Below, one piece after another: positions 22,501 through 34,400 of a stretch of DNA of 64,000 bases. The position numbers and the translations under genes are program-made. The DNA is from Echinometra lucunter (Eukaryota > Echinodermata > Echinoidea > Camarodonta > Echinometridae). Every line of letters begins with the position of its first letter. Positions within the stretch are counted from its first letter, which is position 1. Where the stretch lies: positions 3,073,558 through 3,137,557 of the forward strand of contig CM057158.1 in assembly GCA_029962745.1 (NCBI GenBank), written 5' to 3'. A model generated the notes under the pieces. It had not been told where the DNA came from and made no database searches. It saw only the letters and a list, made by a program, of their open reading frames with translations.

Positions 22501-24381
22501 AAGCTTAGGGCTAAGACAAGCTAATTACTTCATGTCCATTTTGTGTGTCTGGTACTGATACTAAACTGACAACAGATCTAAAACCCTGTACATGTATAAT
22601 CATTTATGTATGAATTCTAAGACTAAGATTATTACCAGAGGACAAGGACTTCTTCTCATGATTTCCAAGGTCAGTCTTGCTGTCCATCTGGTCTTCCAAA
22701 TGGCTGTCATCTTCATTGCTTAGGATGTCGATGTCAGAATCGATGCTGAAGACGCCACTTGAAAAACTGCACTGTTCTTTAGCATGATGGTGTAATAATA
22801 CATCTTCAACCTGTCCTTCATGATGCTCTTCTGTTCTTGAAGTCTGGATGCTACTCTGACATGACAGTGATGGATGAGGTAAACTTCTGGAGTCATGGCT
22901 GATCTTGGAGTTTGCAATTTGTGAGAGCCTCCTCTTTTTGAACTTTGGCAGCTCTGTCAAATTACTGTACTTGTTAAACCTGGATTGAAAAAAAAAATAC
23001 AATTCAGTATTATGGTTATATAACAGGGTATTCATCTGGAGCAACGTTCTGTGGGAAAAATCATGTTGTGGAATCACTAAGCACAAGTTCAGATACATCT
23101 CATTAAAATACATATGGTAATAATTTTAACAAATACATGTACTCTTCATTACCAATGGGATATATCAGGGAACATTTTTATAACATTTTTGTGAAAGTTT
23201 CTTTGGTTTCCCATTTCACACTACACAGATTTAGTCTAGGTAGATTACATGTAAATCATACCTTTACACTTAAAAGGGAAAAATAACCTTACAACGGTAA
23301 CTTAAGTAAACAGATCAAGAAAGTGATTTTCAGTTCTAAACGTGTGAAAAAAATCAGAGAGTGTCATCATTCACAGACCCAGTGAATTGCTTTGGTAAAA
23401 ATCATAGGTCTAAAGAATGGTTTAATCTAACTTTATCTTATTCAGAGAAACTAAAGTAGGTATTGTCTTGAAAATTGACAGTGTAGTCACTGTAGATTAA
23501 TAACAAGAGATAAGGACAGACTTCCTTTTGCGACAGCCACCCAAATTTGTGTTTACGTACTCTAAAACTAACCCTAACCAGGAGTACCCGAAAAATTCTT
23601 AAATATATTTAGCTCCCCATTTTACACCCCTATTTATTAATTCCTTTTTTTTTTAATTTTGGTGGCTGTAACAAAAGAGAAATCAAAATTCATAATCTAC
23701 TAATCTACTCTTTTTTTCTCTAAAGTACTAGAGTCTAATCTACTCTTGATGGTTCAATGTGATGCTGCTGCATGTCAACTTCTCGCAAGTTAATTATTTT
23801 TCTTCTTTCATACGGCTTTGTGAAACAATAGTAAGGCAGAAAACTAAGATACATGTAGAAATAATAGCCAATGACATGACATTAGCACTGAGCTGATGCC
23901 TAATGACAAAACATTAGACGGTTAGATCTAGTCAAGAATCAATGTGAAGTTAAACTTTCGATGGTTTCAAGAAACTAGCCCCATGAAAATCATTTCAATT
24001 AATCAATCAACTAAATTAATAAGCGTGAGGGAATTTTCACAGTATCCAGCAATCTATTCCAACCGTAGATTTACACAGATGTGTCCACTGCACTGTCGCA
24101 TTACAGGTGATGTGGCTCCAGAATTTGTATAAACGGAGCCCGGGAAACGGAGCTCCGCATCCGCCAGCGGCTCGCGGGGCCGGGCCCGGGCCGCCGCGCC
24201 GGGGTACGGTGGAGCTCCGCACAGAGTCAAGGCCAAGGGCCAAGCTTGAAGCTACCGATCAATTCTACGTAAATAAAACGAAATTGGTAGTTGCGGACTC
24301 TATCCAATAGATAGCTACGACTTACAGATTTTCAAAAACGTCCAGAACTTGTTCCTGTGACTTGATACTGGCGAGATCCAT
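19522..24381 (-). CDS. Unrecognised 600-residue Lys/Ser-rich protein, probably nuclear
   Basis: Five minus-strand exons join in phase: 24326-24381, 22636-22979, 21665-21842, 20934-21065, 19522-20614 (stop TAA). All introns are GT-AG. The start GCCATGG is a strong Kozak context, with an in-frame stop upstream. The N-terminus MDLASIKSQEQVLDVFENLF, then NKYSNLTELPKFKKRRLS (about residues 1-38), looks ordered. Other possibly structured pieces are DWNDALHEGYGKLTDEDVLF (about 160-185) and RWGKISLQNYISAMRKSRKG (about 238-258). The rest is low-complexity Ser/Lys/Glu. Basic clusters (KFKKRR; KKRKRKKPPWQKRK; RKGRKR; RKLSRRKR) look like nuclear localisation signals. The acidic, aromatic C-terminus has DFPEWEDEEEFECRPLFG and ends near GGVWNTIIEESS. 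I do not recognise the family. Regular splicing and clean phases argue for a real gene; exon 5 alone is a 1.1-kb open stretch. A sense-oriented SINE sits in intron 2. Confidence 0.85.
21935..22133 (-). mobile_element. tRNA-derived SINE, copy 1
   Basis: Read on the minus strand it starts with a tRNA-like head containing A-box-like TGGCTCAGTGG and B-box-like GGTTTGAATCC, with a TTG at the anticodon position. A shared body follows (CTTTGGCAAGATATGAATC; CATCTTTCGGATGGTGACG) and then a (CAA)n tail. It matches 50175-50380 over its full length. The acceptor ends do not pair, so it is not a working tRNA. It lies sense in intron 2 of the unknown gene. Confidence 0.88.
23518..23684. mobile_element. Short TIR element, GACTTCC...GCGACAGCCACCC family
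   Basis: The left end cttccttttgcgacagccac is nearly identical to the ends of the 510-bp element at 27628-28137. The right end ggtggctgtaacaaaagag is a decayed inverted copy. It lies in intron 1 of the unknown minus-strand gene. Confidence 0.75.
24134..24221. other. Extremely GC-rich islet
   Basis: About 90 bp that is almost all G and C with many CpG (cggggccgggcccgggccgc), abruptly flanked by AT-rich DNA. An 11-bp direct repeat, ggagctccgca, occurs at 24149-24159 and 24211-24221. It lies just inside intron 1 of the minus-strand gene, 100-200 bp downstream of its first exon. It could be a promoter-proximal CpG islet or foreign/artefactual sequence. Overlapping open frames are composition artefacts. 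Confidence 0.7.
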
Positions 24382-24769
24382 GGCAATAATAACCCCAGTG
24401 TAATTTAGTTTTAAAAGTTACCGGTGATGAATGATTTTAGCTGAAATTATCGACCAACCTATACAATTAAACCAGGCCAGGGTAGCTCGAACTCAACCGT
24501 CAACGCGACGGGTGCGATGGTGAAATGAAGCGTAGACTGTAGGTCAATTTATCCAACATTTTCATTCCCCCCCCCCCCCCCCTCTATTTACTGTCAATAG
24601 CCAAAGGATTTTGCAACTTGCGTTAATATGCAAATGAAATATTAACAAACGTCAGTCTATTTTAGACAACAAACTACATCGATTCATTTGATAGAACTCC
24701 AAAAACATTCAAGAAATTATTTCCATCAATTTATGTGGCATGTATATAGGCAGATTCACCTCTTTTTTT

Positions 24770-24930
24770 TCCAAGTGATAAAAAAAGGGAGGAAGAAGAA
24801 AATGAAGAAGAGAAGGGAAGAGTATGGGGAAGATAGGACAGAGTCTTGCAACCTTAGCCCTATTTGTTCATAAACTCACCTGTCATCTTGCTCCCCCCCC
24901 CCCCCTCAAAATACCCTGGCGCCACCCCTG
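24770..24930 (-). mobile_element. Fragment of hAT-like short element
   Basis: The purine-rich block agaagaaaatgaagaagag...gtatggggaagataggacag...tcttgcaac matches the reverse complement of part of the element at 38416-38649. The fragment also ends, after a C run, in gcgccacccctg as that element does. Confidence 0.5.
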
Positions 24931-25097
24931 GTTGCCTATGATGTTTTATCACAAGAGCCCAAATATTGTTGTATATTTCAAAATTCTTGGGGGCAGGGGA
25001 GGGGTTAGGGGGTCATTGATTGCTCATAACTGCTGCTGACCAATTCAAAAGCAAAATTTACAGTGAGAAGCTCAAGTGCTACTAAGAGAGAGCTTAA

Positions 25098-27020
25098 CGG
25101 TAGGGGTGGCATAGCATTTTTTGAAGTGGGGGCACCAGCGAAAAGGGGCATTTTAAACGGGCGCACTTTACAAAGGTTAACACAAGAAGGAAAAATACCA
25201 ATTTGCGGGCGCTAGTATACTCCTACATTCTATTTAACAATAAGCATAATTTTTTACATATTATTTTTATATACTTTGAATTTGTATGCTGCTATATTGC
25301 TCATTTGGAAACGAAAGAAGCGAACGAGCAAAAAAATGTAATATGGTTTGCTGAGGACCACGGTATTCACATAATTTGCATTGACTTGATGATAAAAAGA
25401 GCCATAAAAATTATTCTTTTATATCATTGGTATTTTCATCCGTTAACCCTGTTTTCCTAATAATTGACCAAGCTATAGTTTTTCAATGCATTTTTGTGGT
25501 TCCATCGCGACCAATCATATTTTTTTTGGAGAAATAACAAATTGAATGGGGTTTAAAGCACGATCTCATTATGAATAGGAGAATGATATGGTCACAACAA
25601 TGTGCCGCCCTTTAGATGCATGTATCATGTGTGATGGAGCTCAGTTAAAAAAAAAAAAGTTCAGAAAATATTTCATTGCTTTAATTTAGGGGCAAGGCTC
25701 GTTCTTTTTAAAGTTGATGTGTGGGGCGTTGAGACCTCTTTTTCCCTGATCCACTGCCTCACACTACGATGGTATACCATGACAAAAGAATCTTAATAAT
25801 GATTATGAAGCTTCTTTGATCCCTTGGATTTAGCCCTTTCCGGGACTTAGGGTACTTACCAGAGATTTCTTAAAAGGGGCCGGGGGAAATGGCACAGGAA
25901 AAAAAAAGAGTGCTAATCAGATATAGGAAGGGTCAGGTATCAAACTTAAAGAGGTATTTGGATGAAAAGGGCGCTGTATCGCAAGGAGAAATAAGGAGAA
26001 GGGACACAATTATCAGAAAACGAAATGGGCACTTATAAGACACAAAGCAGACACTTATCAGACACTGGAATTTGATGTAGGCATATGGCATATAAAGTTT
26101 TTTTTGCATCTCGTTGACATCGGATAAAAAAATCAGGATTGGGACACTATATAGCGTACCATCCGCCAGGATGGCGATGGGGGCGGTCGCCTCCCTTCCC
26201 CCCAAACACCCCTCCTCCCCCCCAAAGAAATTTAAAAAAAAAAAAAGAAAAAGAAAAGAAGAGAAAAGGGTGAGAGAGCGTAGGAAGAGAAGGGGCAGAC
26301 AAGGAACGATGACAAACAAACGACAAAGCTTAGCTGCGGGGCTTACTCCCTGCACGCGCTCAATGTGTAAATCGCAGTTGAAGAAGACGGACAGGCAAAG
26401 GACTCTTCTGGATCAAATTCATAGTTTCGTGACGACCAAAATGTTTAAAAGGTGGATGTAAAACTCCCCACCACATCACAGGATAGGTTGTTCATTTATA
26501 GAAGGAGGAATGGTACATAAAAAGGAAGCCTTGGGCTAAATGGGGGGTGTATAAAATTTCAAGGGGCGATGAAGGGGCACTTATCAGAGGTGACGAGCGG
26601 TACTCAGCAGAAGAGGGATTGCATTATGAGAAACGAAGAGGGGTAACATCAAAGGGTGCATTAGTCACTTTTGTAATAGAACATGAATTAGAAGTGAAAA
26701 TGCACACTTCTCTGAAAGGAAAAGAGAACTATTAAAAAGGGAAAGGGCAATAATCCGGCAATAATAAGGCGTAAAAAGAGGCCCAAAACCGTAAACACCT
26801 TATCTGAAGCAAAAGGGACAGTCAAAGAGCACTTACTACTAAGTTACTAGTATTAGAAGATGAACGGGCGCTTATTACATTAAAGTATATTGGCCCTTGC
26901 AAGAAGGAAAGGGACACTGGACAGTTTGAAAAGGGGCACTTTTAATGGCTTTTAAAAAGGGAATGGGGGTTGCTTGGAATAGGGGGAGTTACTCTGCCCC
27001 CGTCCCCTGGAGTGCAGCTC
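25098..27020. repeat. Degenerate repeat-rich block with GGGCACTTAT phrases
   Basis: Phrases such as gggcgcactt, gggcacttata, ggggcacttatcagag, gggcgcttatta and ggggcactttt recur at irregular spacing in A/G-rich sequence. This suggests an old mobile element built of, or broken into, short diverged repeats. No transposase-like coding is visible. Confidence 0.4.
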
Positions 27021-27627
27021 CTGCTTAACAGCAATATTTCTGCTAATGGGCCTATGCAATCTGTATCTATTTCAACAATGCCCCCCCCCCCCCCCCCCCG
27101 AATTTAACAACTAAAGTGTTTTCCTCTATGAGATACCATATATGGTACTCTCTGGTATATGGTGATAAGTTCAGTTGGCATACCGTATTGTTTTCGATCA
27201 CGATTTTGAACCATCAAGTCATCTTTAGCCCAGCCCCAGGCCAAGTTTAGCTTCCCAAACGAGGTTTATTATAAGCTGATGGTATGTGCAATCAAATTGT
27301 GTTAAACCACCGGTACGGTATTTTGTTTTGTACTTTTACATCCACTGCTTCCAATAATAGCGGCCTAGGTCTAATTTAATACTGTCCCACATGCTAGATT
27401 CTGTGTAAGTCATGTAAGTACCGGTAGATCTAATTATATTTGAATAAAATTAATACGGAACACGGTAAAGAAGATTGCGCAACAAACGTGTAATGAGTTA
27501 GTGTGTCACTTACACGGGCGTGTGCAATATCACTCATGTAGATCCATAGTAATAATGATTTTGTTAGATTGTAGTGATTTGAACTCTCTTTACAATGTAA
27601 TTTTTATTTAGAAAAGTTCTACGCTAT

Positions 27628-28137
27628 GGAAAGACTTCCTCTTGCGACAGCCACCCAAATTTTCTAAGTAAAAAAATGGATCTCTTCAGTTTCACCTTTC
27701 TTCTTAAGGGATTCTCTTTCATTGTTTCTTGACTTACCATACCTGATGAGACTTGAACCTGTACCATCAGACCATTCACTTCTCAAGACCGACACCTTAC
27801 CGACTGCGCTAGCGAGAGATCGCTGAAAATGAAGGGTCTCCTAATGATTATAAGCCGGAAGCCGGAAGTCTGGATTAGTCAAACTCCCAGGATGCATTGC
27901 TCTTATTTTTCTGTCTAAATAAAGCGAGGTCAATGTGTAATGCACGGTATCACAGCTCAGGTAAGCTTTTAATTTTGACATTAATTTTGACGGAATAAAC
28001 CATATTGTGATATTCGTAGGATTTTTATGGGTGCTATAGACCCTCTAAATTAGTTATAGATCTAGATCTAGACTCTAGAATATCATTCCAGGTCGCATCC
28101 CTAAATTTGGGTGGCTGTCGCAAAAGGAAGTCTTCCC
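27628..28137. mobile_element. 510-bp TIR element with tRNA-like core
   Basis: Inverted ends of about 35 bp carry gacttcct[ct]ttgcgacagcc, then acccaaatt. The 9-mer aagttctac lies on both sides (27614-27622 and 28138-28146), fitting a 9-bp target duplication if five extra bases on the left belong to the element. At about 27752-27832 the minus strand reads like a tRNA, with A-box TAGCGCAGTCGG and B-box GGTTCAAGTC. A 9-bp duplication suggests a Mutator-type element; that assignment is an inference. Confidence 0.75.
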
Positions 28138-28462
28138 AAGTTCTACAATAATAGATCTTTGTTTTTATTTATTCATACAATATCCTGTTTCACAGGTAAC
28201 ATAGTCATGATAGTCTAAACCTGTGATATATTTTTCTTTTCTTTCTTGCTTTTTTCTAAACCTAGATGTTTTATACTATTTCACTCCTTGTTGCCCTCTC
28301 AGATGCCCCACCCCTCCTGATTTTCTTTTCCTTTACAGGCATGGATTCTAATAATATTGACCATTCTTAAATATTCTGTTTGTTCTTGTTTTAAAACAAT
28401 TTATTTCTTAAATATGTTACAGACTTTTTTCGCACCCAAGGCTGTAGTAAAGAGCAAGACAG

Positions 28463-31400
28463 ATGGCCGCTAATTTGAAAAGCAGAGATGAAGTTTTTAG
28501 AAGCTTTGGGGAGAATCTGCAGCTTGTTGTTGATAAGTTGAAAGGTAAGACAAGTGCATCAGGATTTTGTGATTTAATCTACTAATGTACCATTGAAAAA
28601 TGTGTGTGGGGAGGGGGTCTAATCAATCCAAAGTATAATGTATTACAGACCTTATAGAAAAAATGAAGAGATTAGTGGTTATTTGTAAATTTTATCAAAA
28701 ATGAATTTTGCAAAAATCAAAAGGGTCCAGTTTCTCTTTGACCACACTTTAGGTATTTTTATTGAAACTGTGCAGATGGAAACTGTTTTGTGATAGGCTA
28801 GATAATGGACAATCCAATCACTTTCTGTCAGTGATTCCTGATTCCTGTAATTTCCATGTGTAGTATTGACAAGTCACAGGAGGTATAATAAGTGTGTGAA
28901 TCATTTCAAAGTTTAGACACGGCAGATTTTTCAAAACAAAAATTCACAGGAGTTATGGAACCTATGGAAAGTTAATGCTGACTCATATTAAGATGTTCTA
29001 AATTAGTGTAATATTTGAATAGCGGATATCTGATTTCCCCTGGCATAGAAAAAATGGTGACTTTTCATGTAGAATTGTAAGTATCATCCTGTTTATTAGA
29101 GAAAAAGCAGTCGGCAGTTTATTGAAATGTGTCATTACAATGAAAATTAATATTGGTAAATTAAACTGAATAATTAATGATCTACTCCACTAAGTTAGAT
29201 GTTTTGTTATTATCAATCCATAGACAAATGAAAGTATGTGGCAACAGGTCCTGGGCCCTGGATGCCTTCCCCTTTTTTGTGTGTTTTGTAGCATATTTTC
29301 TGTGCTACTTGGTTTTCCATTGTTGTAATAGTTCTGATTGTTTTATGTTTTATTTTCAGAAAATGCACCTCCAAGAGATGCTACAGATTTTAACTTGGCT
29401 GAATATTGGATCAAGATGGGTAAATTATCCAACTTTCAAATATAACTGAACTGAATAAGATATTTCGGTATTCTGTACTTTTGTTGTCTCTACATCACAA
29501 TGGATAAATTGTTATCTCTTCATAGCTTTATAAGATTAATTATTTATTTGGATGAGTAAGAACTTGATAACAAGTATCATTGAATACCATACTTAACGAT
29601 ACTCTTTTTCATGTTGTACATCTATATTGTAGTCTGTTTAGATGTGTAGGAAGTGTACACATACATTGTCAATATTTGTTTTTATTTTCTTTTATTCATA
29701 TTTTAGAACATTATAGGCTTTCTACTTAAGTAGCATAACCATTGATTTTTTTTTAAAGGGAAATTTAGAAATTTTTAGTAAATTGAAAGTGAACAGTAAA
29801 CTTTTTTTTTTTTGATGGCTCTTTACTGTTATTATTCCGTATTAATTTCTTTTGTGAATAGATACAGATGCAGAGCTGCCAAGTAGTAGGATTTTATTCT
29901 ATTTAGTAGGATTTTCTGGAGAGAATATGACAATGGGATTTTTCCCATGAAAATAGGATTTTTGAAAGTTCTGACATTGATTCTTTATTACCTTTGTTTT
30001 ATCTTATTTTCATGTTATCAACATTTAATTTTATCCCATTGCTCGGTGTACTCTACCTGTGTATTTTGTACTGTAGATCATTTTCAATAAAAGAAGTACA
30101 TTGTAGAAGAGTTAGGATTAAAATAATTAAGTAAGTCAGACATATTATTAATATTGTATTTTCTTTAGGATATCATAGAGAGTGAAAAGGGAATCACACT
30201 GATGTATGTTTTAAATTTTCATGCAAAAATAGGATTTTTGGCATGAAAATAGGATACCGGTATAAGGAAGTACAGAATAGGATTTTTTCCAGTTGGGGTT
30301 GGCAGCTCTGCAGATGCATTGTTATTGTTGCTGGGGGGTTTTTTGTTTTGTTTTGTTTTATTTATTTATTTATTTTTTTTTTTTTGGGGGGGGGTGTCTG
30401 TTTGTTTGTTTGTTTTCATACCTCCCCCACCAAAGGTGGTGCTGGGGGCATTGTGTTTTCAGGTTGTCTGTCTGTCCTTTGGTCTGTTCCACTTTTTAGG
30501 TATCAACTTTTAGGTATGAACTTCAAACTTAGTACTTGTATGTATGAATGTAGGAAGACGATCTGATTAGATTTGGGGATATGAAGGTCAAAGTTCAAAG
30601 GTCATAGAGGTCAATTTCTGAAATATCAGGTCATAGGCTTATTAACACTATATCTCAAACACCATTTGAGTATGACCTTCAAACTTGTTAGTGTCATAGA
30701 TGTCAGTGCTGCATTTTGTTATCATTATGTTTTGCCTGTGTGACTGTGACCGACACTTGGGACTCAACTTTAATTTCATGTTGTGTTTGTTTTTGCCTGA
30801 CAGAGACAGTCTTCAAGGCAATGTCCTTTGAAGCTACCAAGCTAGCCATGTGTTTCAGCAAACCACCTGCTCCAGGTGTAGAGGAATGCCAGTCCTTGCT
30901 GAGCTCAGTGGAGATGAAGACAGTTGCATTGGTTTCTCTTTACTATGGTCTACCCAAGGAGCAGGGTAAGCCGCAGTGACGCTGAAAGGAACTTGTTCTC
31001 AGTACGATATGCTTTTGCTGGAAAAAAGAGAAAATCATGAAATTCAGAGAAATAGATGTAGTTAAAGTATTAGAAAAGCCAGACAACATACATAAGTTGT
31101 TTATTTCAGAAACCATGATTAATATATCATCTGTTTGGAGCCAGAAGGGCCCTCATATATGCTTTAACACATAGTTAATGCCCTTCTGGCTCTGAACAGA
31201 TAATATATACTAGAGATGTTAAACAACTTCATTTGTAATTTTAAACGAGACATTTGAATTCGTCACTGGGGACGAATTAGGTGGTCTGTCGGCATCTTTA
31301 AGGTTTTGACATGGATAGTGATAAAGTCATTGGTAAAGACTATTGATAAATATTTACGTCTGGATTGGAGACTAATGTCATAGAAATTGGACAATTTTAT

Positions 31401-34400
31401 ATAGCATTATTATTATGAAAAGTTGACCAAAAGGTTTATTTCACGTTAACGAATCAGATTTTCAATAGGGTTGTACATAAACTACTGTGCACTGCATTGC
31501 AATAATCATAACAGGCAAAAATAAGGCAGTTTATTACATTGATTGTGACTGTATTTGAAGTCATAGTCAAGGGGATAGTAATATACAAGGTAAAAAGAAA
31601 GCAAAGGGAAAAAATTAACACCCCCCCCCCCCCCCCCCCCCCCCCGACTCGAACCAGGGACCTTGAGTATGTGACGCAAGTGCTTTACCAGTATACCAGA
31701 ATACAGCTCATGGACATAACACGTAGATGGAAAACGGAATTCTCATATCATATCTTCCAGTTAAAATTTCGACATGTTCCTGACATCTTATTAAAAAATG
31801 AAGGGCACATGTCAGATAGAGAATTTTCTCAGCTACAACATATTCGAAGCTGGGCAAAAATCGAGCAGAAATAACAGAGCTGTAGCTCAAAGAAGACGGG
31901 AATTAGAATCAAGAATTAAGTAAAGGTCATGTCCCATAGAGAATGCACGTAAAATGAGGAAAATTGACATGGTACCGTTGATCATAAATTTCGACCATGA
32001 TGACATCATCAAAATGAAAATTAGTGGGCACTAAATTTGTAGAGAATTGTCTCAGCTGCAACATATCAAAATCCTGGCGAAAATCGACCAACAATAAGCG
32101 AGATAGTCTCGTTTAAAAGCAAAAAATATGAAGTCATAAATTAAAAATCGAAATTTTGAGTTCACATGAGAATATGATGATGTCATAGCATTGACAAAGT
32201 AAATTTTTGTCATGGATTCACATCTACAACTCATAAGCTTTCAGAATATGTAAAAAAAAATAATAAAAGCAAAAAATATGATGTCATAAATTAAAAATTG
32301 AAATTTTGAGTTCACATGAGAATATGATGATGTCATAGCATTGACAAAGTAAATTTTTGTCATGGATTCACATCTACAACTCATAAGCTTTCAGAATATG
32401 TAAAAAAAATTAGGGTCTCCATGCATTCTGAGGAGGTATGGCGGATTTTTAAGGGACATGTTTTTGCATGTTTTTACATTATTTGCCCCATAGACGAACG
32501 CACGGATTTTGAAATTTGAATTTTGAAAATAATATTATATTATATGGTTAGTTGAAATCGATTCTAAATTGATGGAAATTGTCAAGAAAAGTGTCAGGAG
32601 TGGAAATCAAGTGAAAAAACAGCGTTTTTACGTTATTTACAACCTACGCATGCGCAAAACGCTTACGCGCAGAAATTTTTGAAATGCTTAAAATGGCCTG
32701 AAACGTGTGCAAAATGAACTTGAGATGATTCTGAGCATTTTTAATTTTTGCGCATGCGCTGACGGCGGACGTACGTGTACGCGTGCGTCTAAGGAGATGG
32801 AATTGTGTGGACTCGTATGGACATTCATCATGCCAAATATGAATGAGAAATGACATTCCGTTATGAAGATATGATCATGACATGATATTTACAGAATGGC
32901 ACCTGGATGACGTCACAATGACCTGATGAACTTGAAAATAATTAGAAAAGCTAGATCTAGTAAGGACTGATGATTGATAAAACTTTCATGAAAATTTGTG
33001 GGGGGAAAAATAAAAAGAACAATAAGAAGAATAAAGAAAATTCCAGCGAAATTAAAAGGTGATCTGTCAAAGATGACAGACCACCTAATTATTCTAACTT
33101 AACTATATTCAAAGTAAAAATAATGAAAACTAATGAATGATAATGCTTTTTTATTGATTCTGGTTTGTGTTTGTTTCATTCTTTCTCTCTGTCTACTCCC
33201 CTTTTTCTTGTTTCCACTTTGCATCTTAGGGGTGACACTGAGGAAACATACAAAGAACTTGGTAATAGGTGTAGTAGAGAGCATCAGAGAACTTGCAGAG
33301 CAAATCAAGAGAGCTGATTACAAACAGTAAGAAACTATCTCAAGGATGAGTTGGTGCGAGTTTTCTTTGAATCAATGTGCCCTGAATTCTGTTGCAAAAA
33401 TCAAAGTTACTAGATAGCGTTGGCCATTAGGTGGCCCCATGCTGTTGTGCTTTGTCATACATATGTAATTGTGGACATGTGGACTTACTTTCTACAAACC
33501 AGACTAAAGAGTGAACATTGTAAGGCAGCTCTGCTCTGCACTAAACTTTTTTCTTGCCTACATATGTAGAGATGAATATCTTATTTCATTATCAAAACTC
33601 ACATAGGTATACTTTAATGTACACTAATAATTCATTCTAATTTTATAAGTATATACCGGTATTGCAAAGTACATGCTGGATGCTTTCAGTGGGGCAGTAC
33701 ATTTTTTTCACTCACGCAGCAGTGAGGAACAGTTACAGTCAACAGGAGCAGTATGGGCATCATATGACATCATCCAGTCCTCTGCTAAGGACAACAAGGA
33801 AGCTACCTTGAAGGAACTCAAGTCCACTTCAGGCCTTGTCAGAGATGCTGTAGAAGAACTAGAGGAGGTGAATATCAAGAATTTAATCACTTCATAGAGA
33901 AAAGCAAAACATGTACTTAAAGGGAACCAATCAGTTAAAAGATAATAGTTTTTATTCAGCAAGTATGTGTAAAATCACCCTACAAAACTTATCTTCACCT
34001 CTTTGGGGTTTGAGGGATAAGTAGTAGGCCTAATAAGGAGCATGAAGATAATGAAAAATCAGTGCAAGGAGCCCAAGGTAGAATTATGTCTTTTGCTTTC
34101 CTTGGCCATTTCAGCCAACAATCTTTATTTGGTCACTTTTTGTGTTTTACTTCATTTTATTATTTCAATCAAATTGAAATTACTGAAAATGCAGGACCCT
34201 GGTAGGAGGCCAGGGCCTCCAGGCTCCAGCTATTTCTGTCTATGGTTTTTTGCTTGGCTATGTGAACATCATGCTGGCATTGGGCAAGTACATGTCAGTC
34301 TGCTCCAACTGTACTTTCTAGTACATCAGACATCATATGTGACGTACAGGTTTTGTGACCCCTATTGAGAACGATATTCTAGAAAGTCTCATTTCTAAAA

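Larger units (their letters stand above)
24382..28462. other. Divergent intergenic region with repeats
   Basis: This 4-kb gap separates the first coding exon of the minus-strand gene from the CCNDBP1 start. Promoters of both genes should lie here; I see no certain TATA or initiator. It contains a hAT-like fragment (about 24770-24930), a repeat-rich block with recurring gggcacttat phrases (25098-27020), G:C runs and the 510-bp TIR element (27628-28137). No coding exon is supportable. Confidence 0.55.
31274..33092. mobile_element. 1.8-kb TIR element in CCNDBP1 intron 3
   Basis: Ends are aattaggtggtctgtc...atcttt at 31275 and aaagat...gacagaccacctaatt near 33091, differing by a 3-bp insertion. 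Inside are a tRNA-like remnant next to a C run and a 150-bp sequence in two tandem copies (32115-32264 and 32265-32410). The rest is AT-rich with no transposase frame. Confidence 0.75.

Noticed and set aside
24037..24310. Overlapping open frames with Pro/Ala/Arg-rich translations
   Set aside because: They arise from the GC-rich islet; each frame differs, none has splice or start support, and they lie in an intron.
26114..26461. 115-codon frame rich in Lys/Arg
   Set aside because: It runs through A/G-rich repeat sequence and C runs and shows no domain-like pattern or exon borders.
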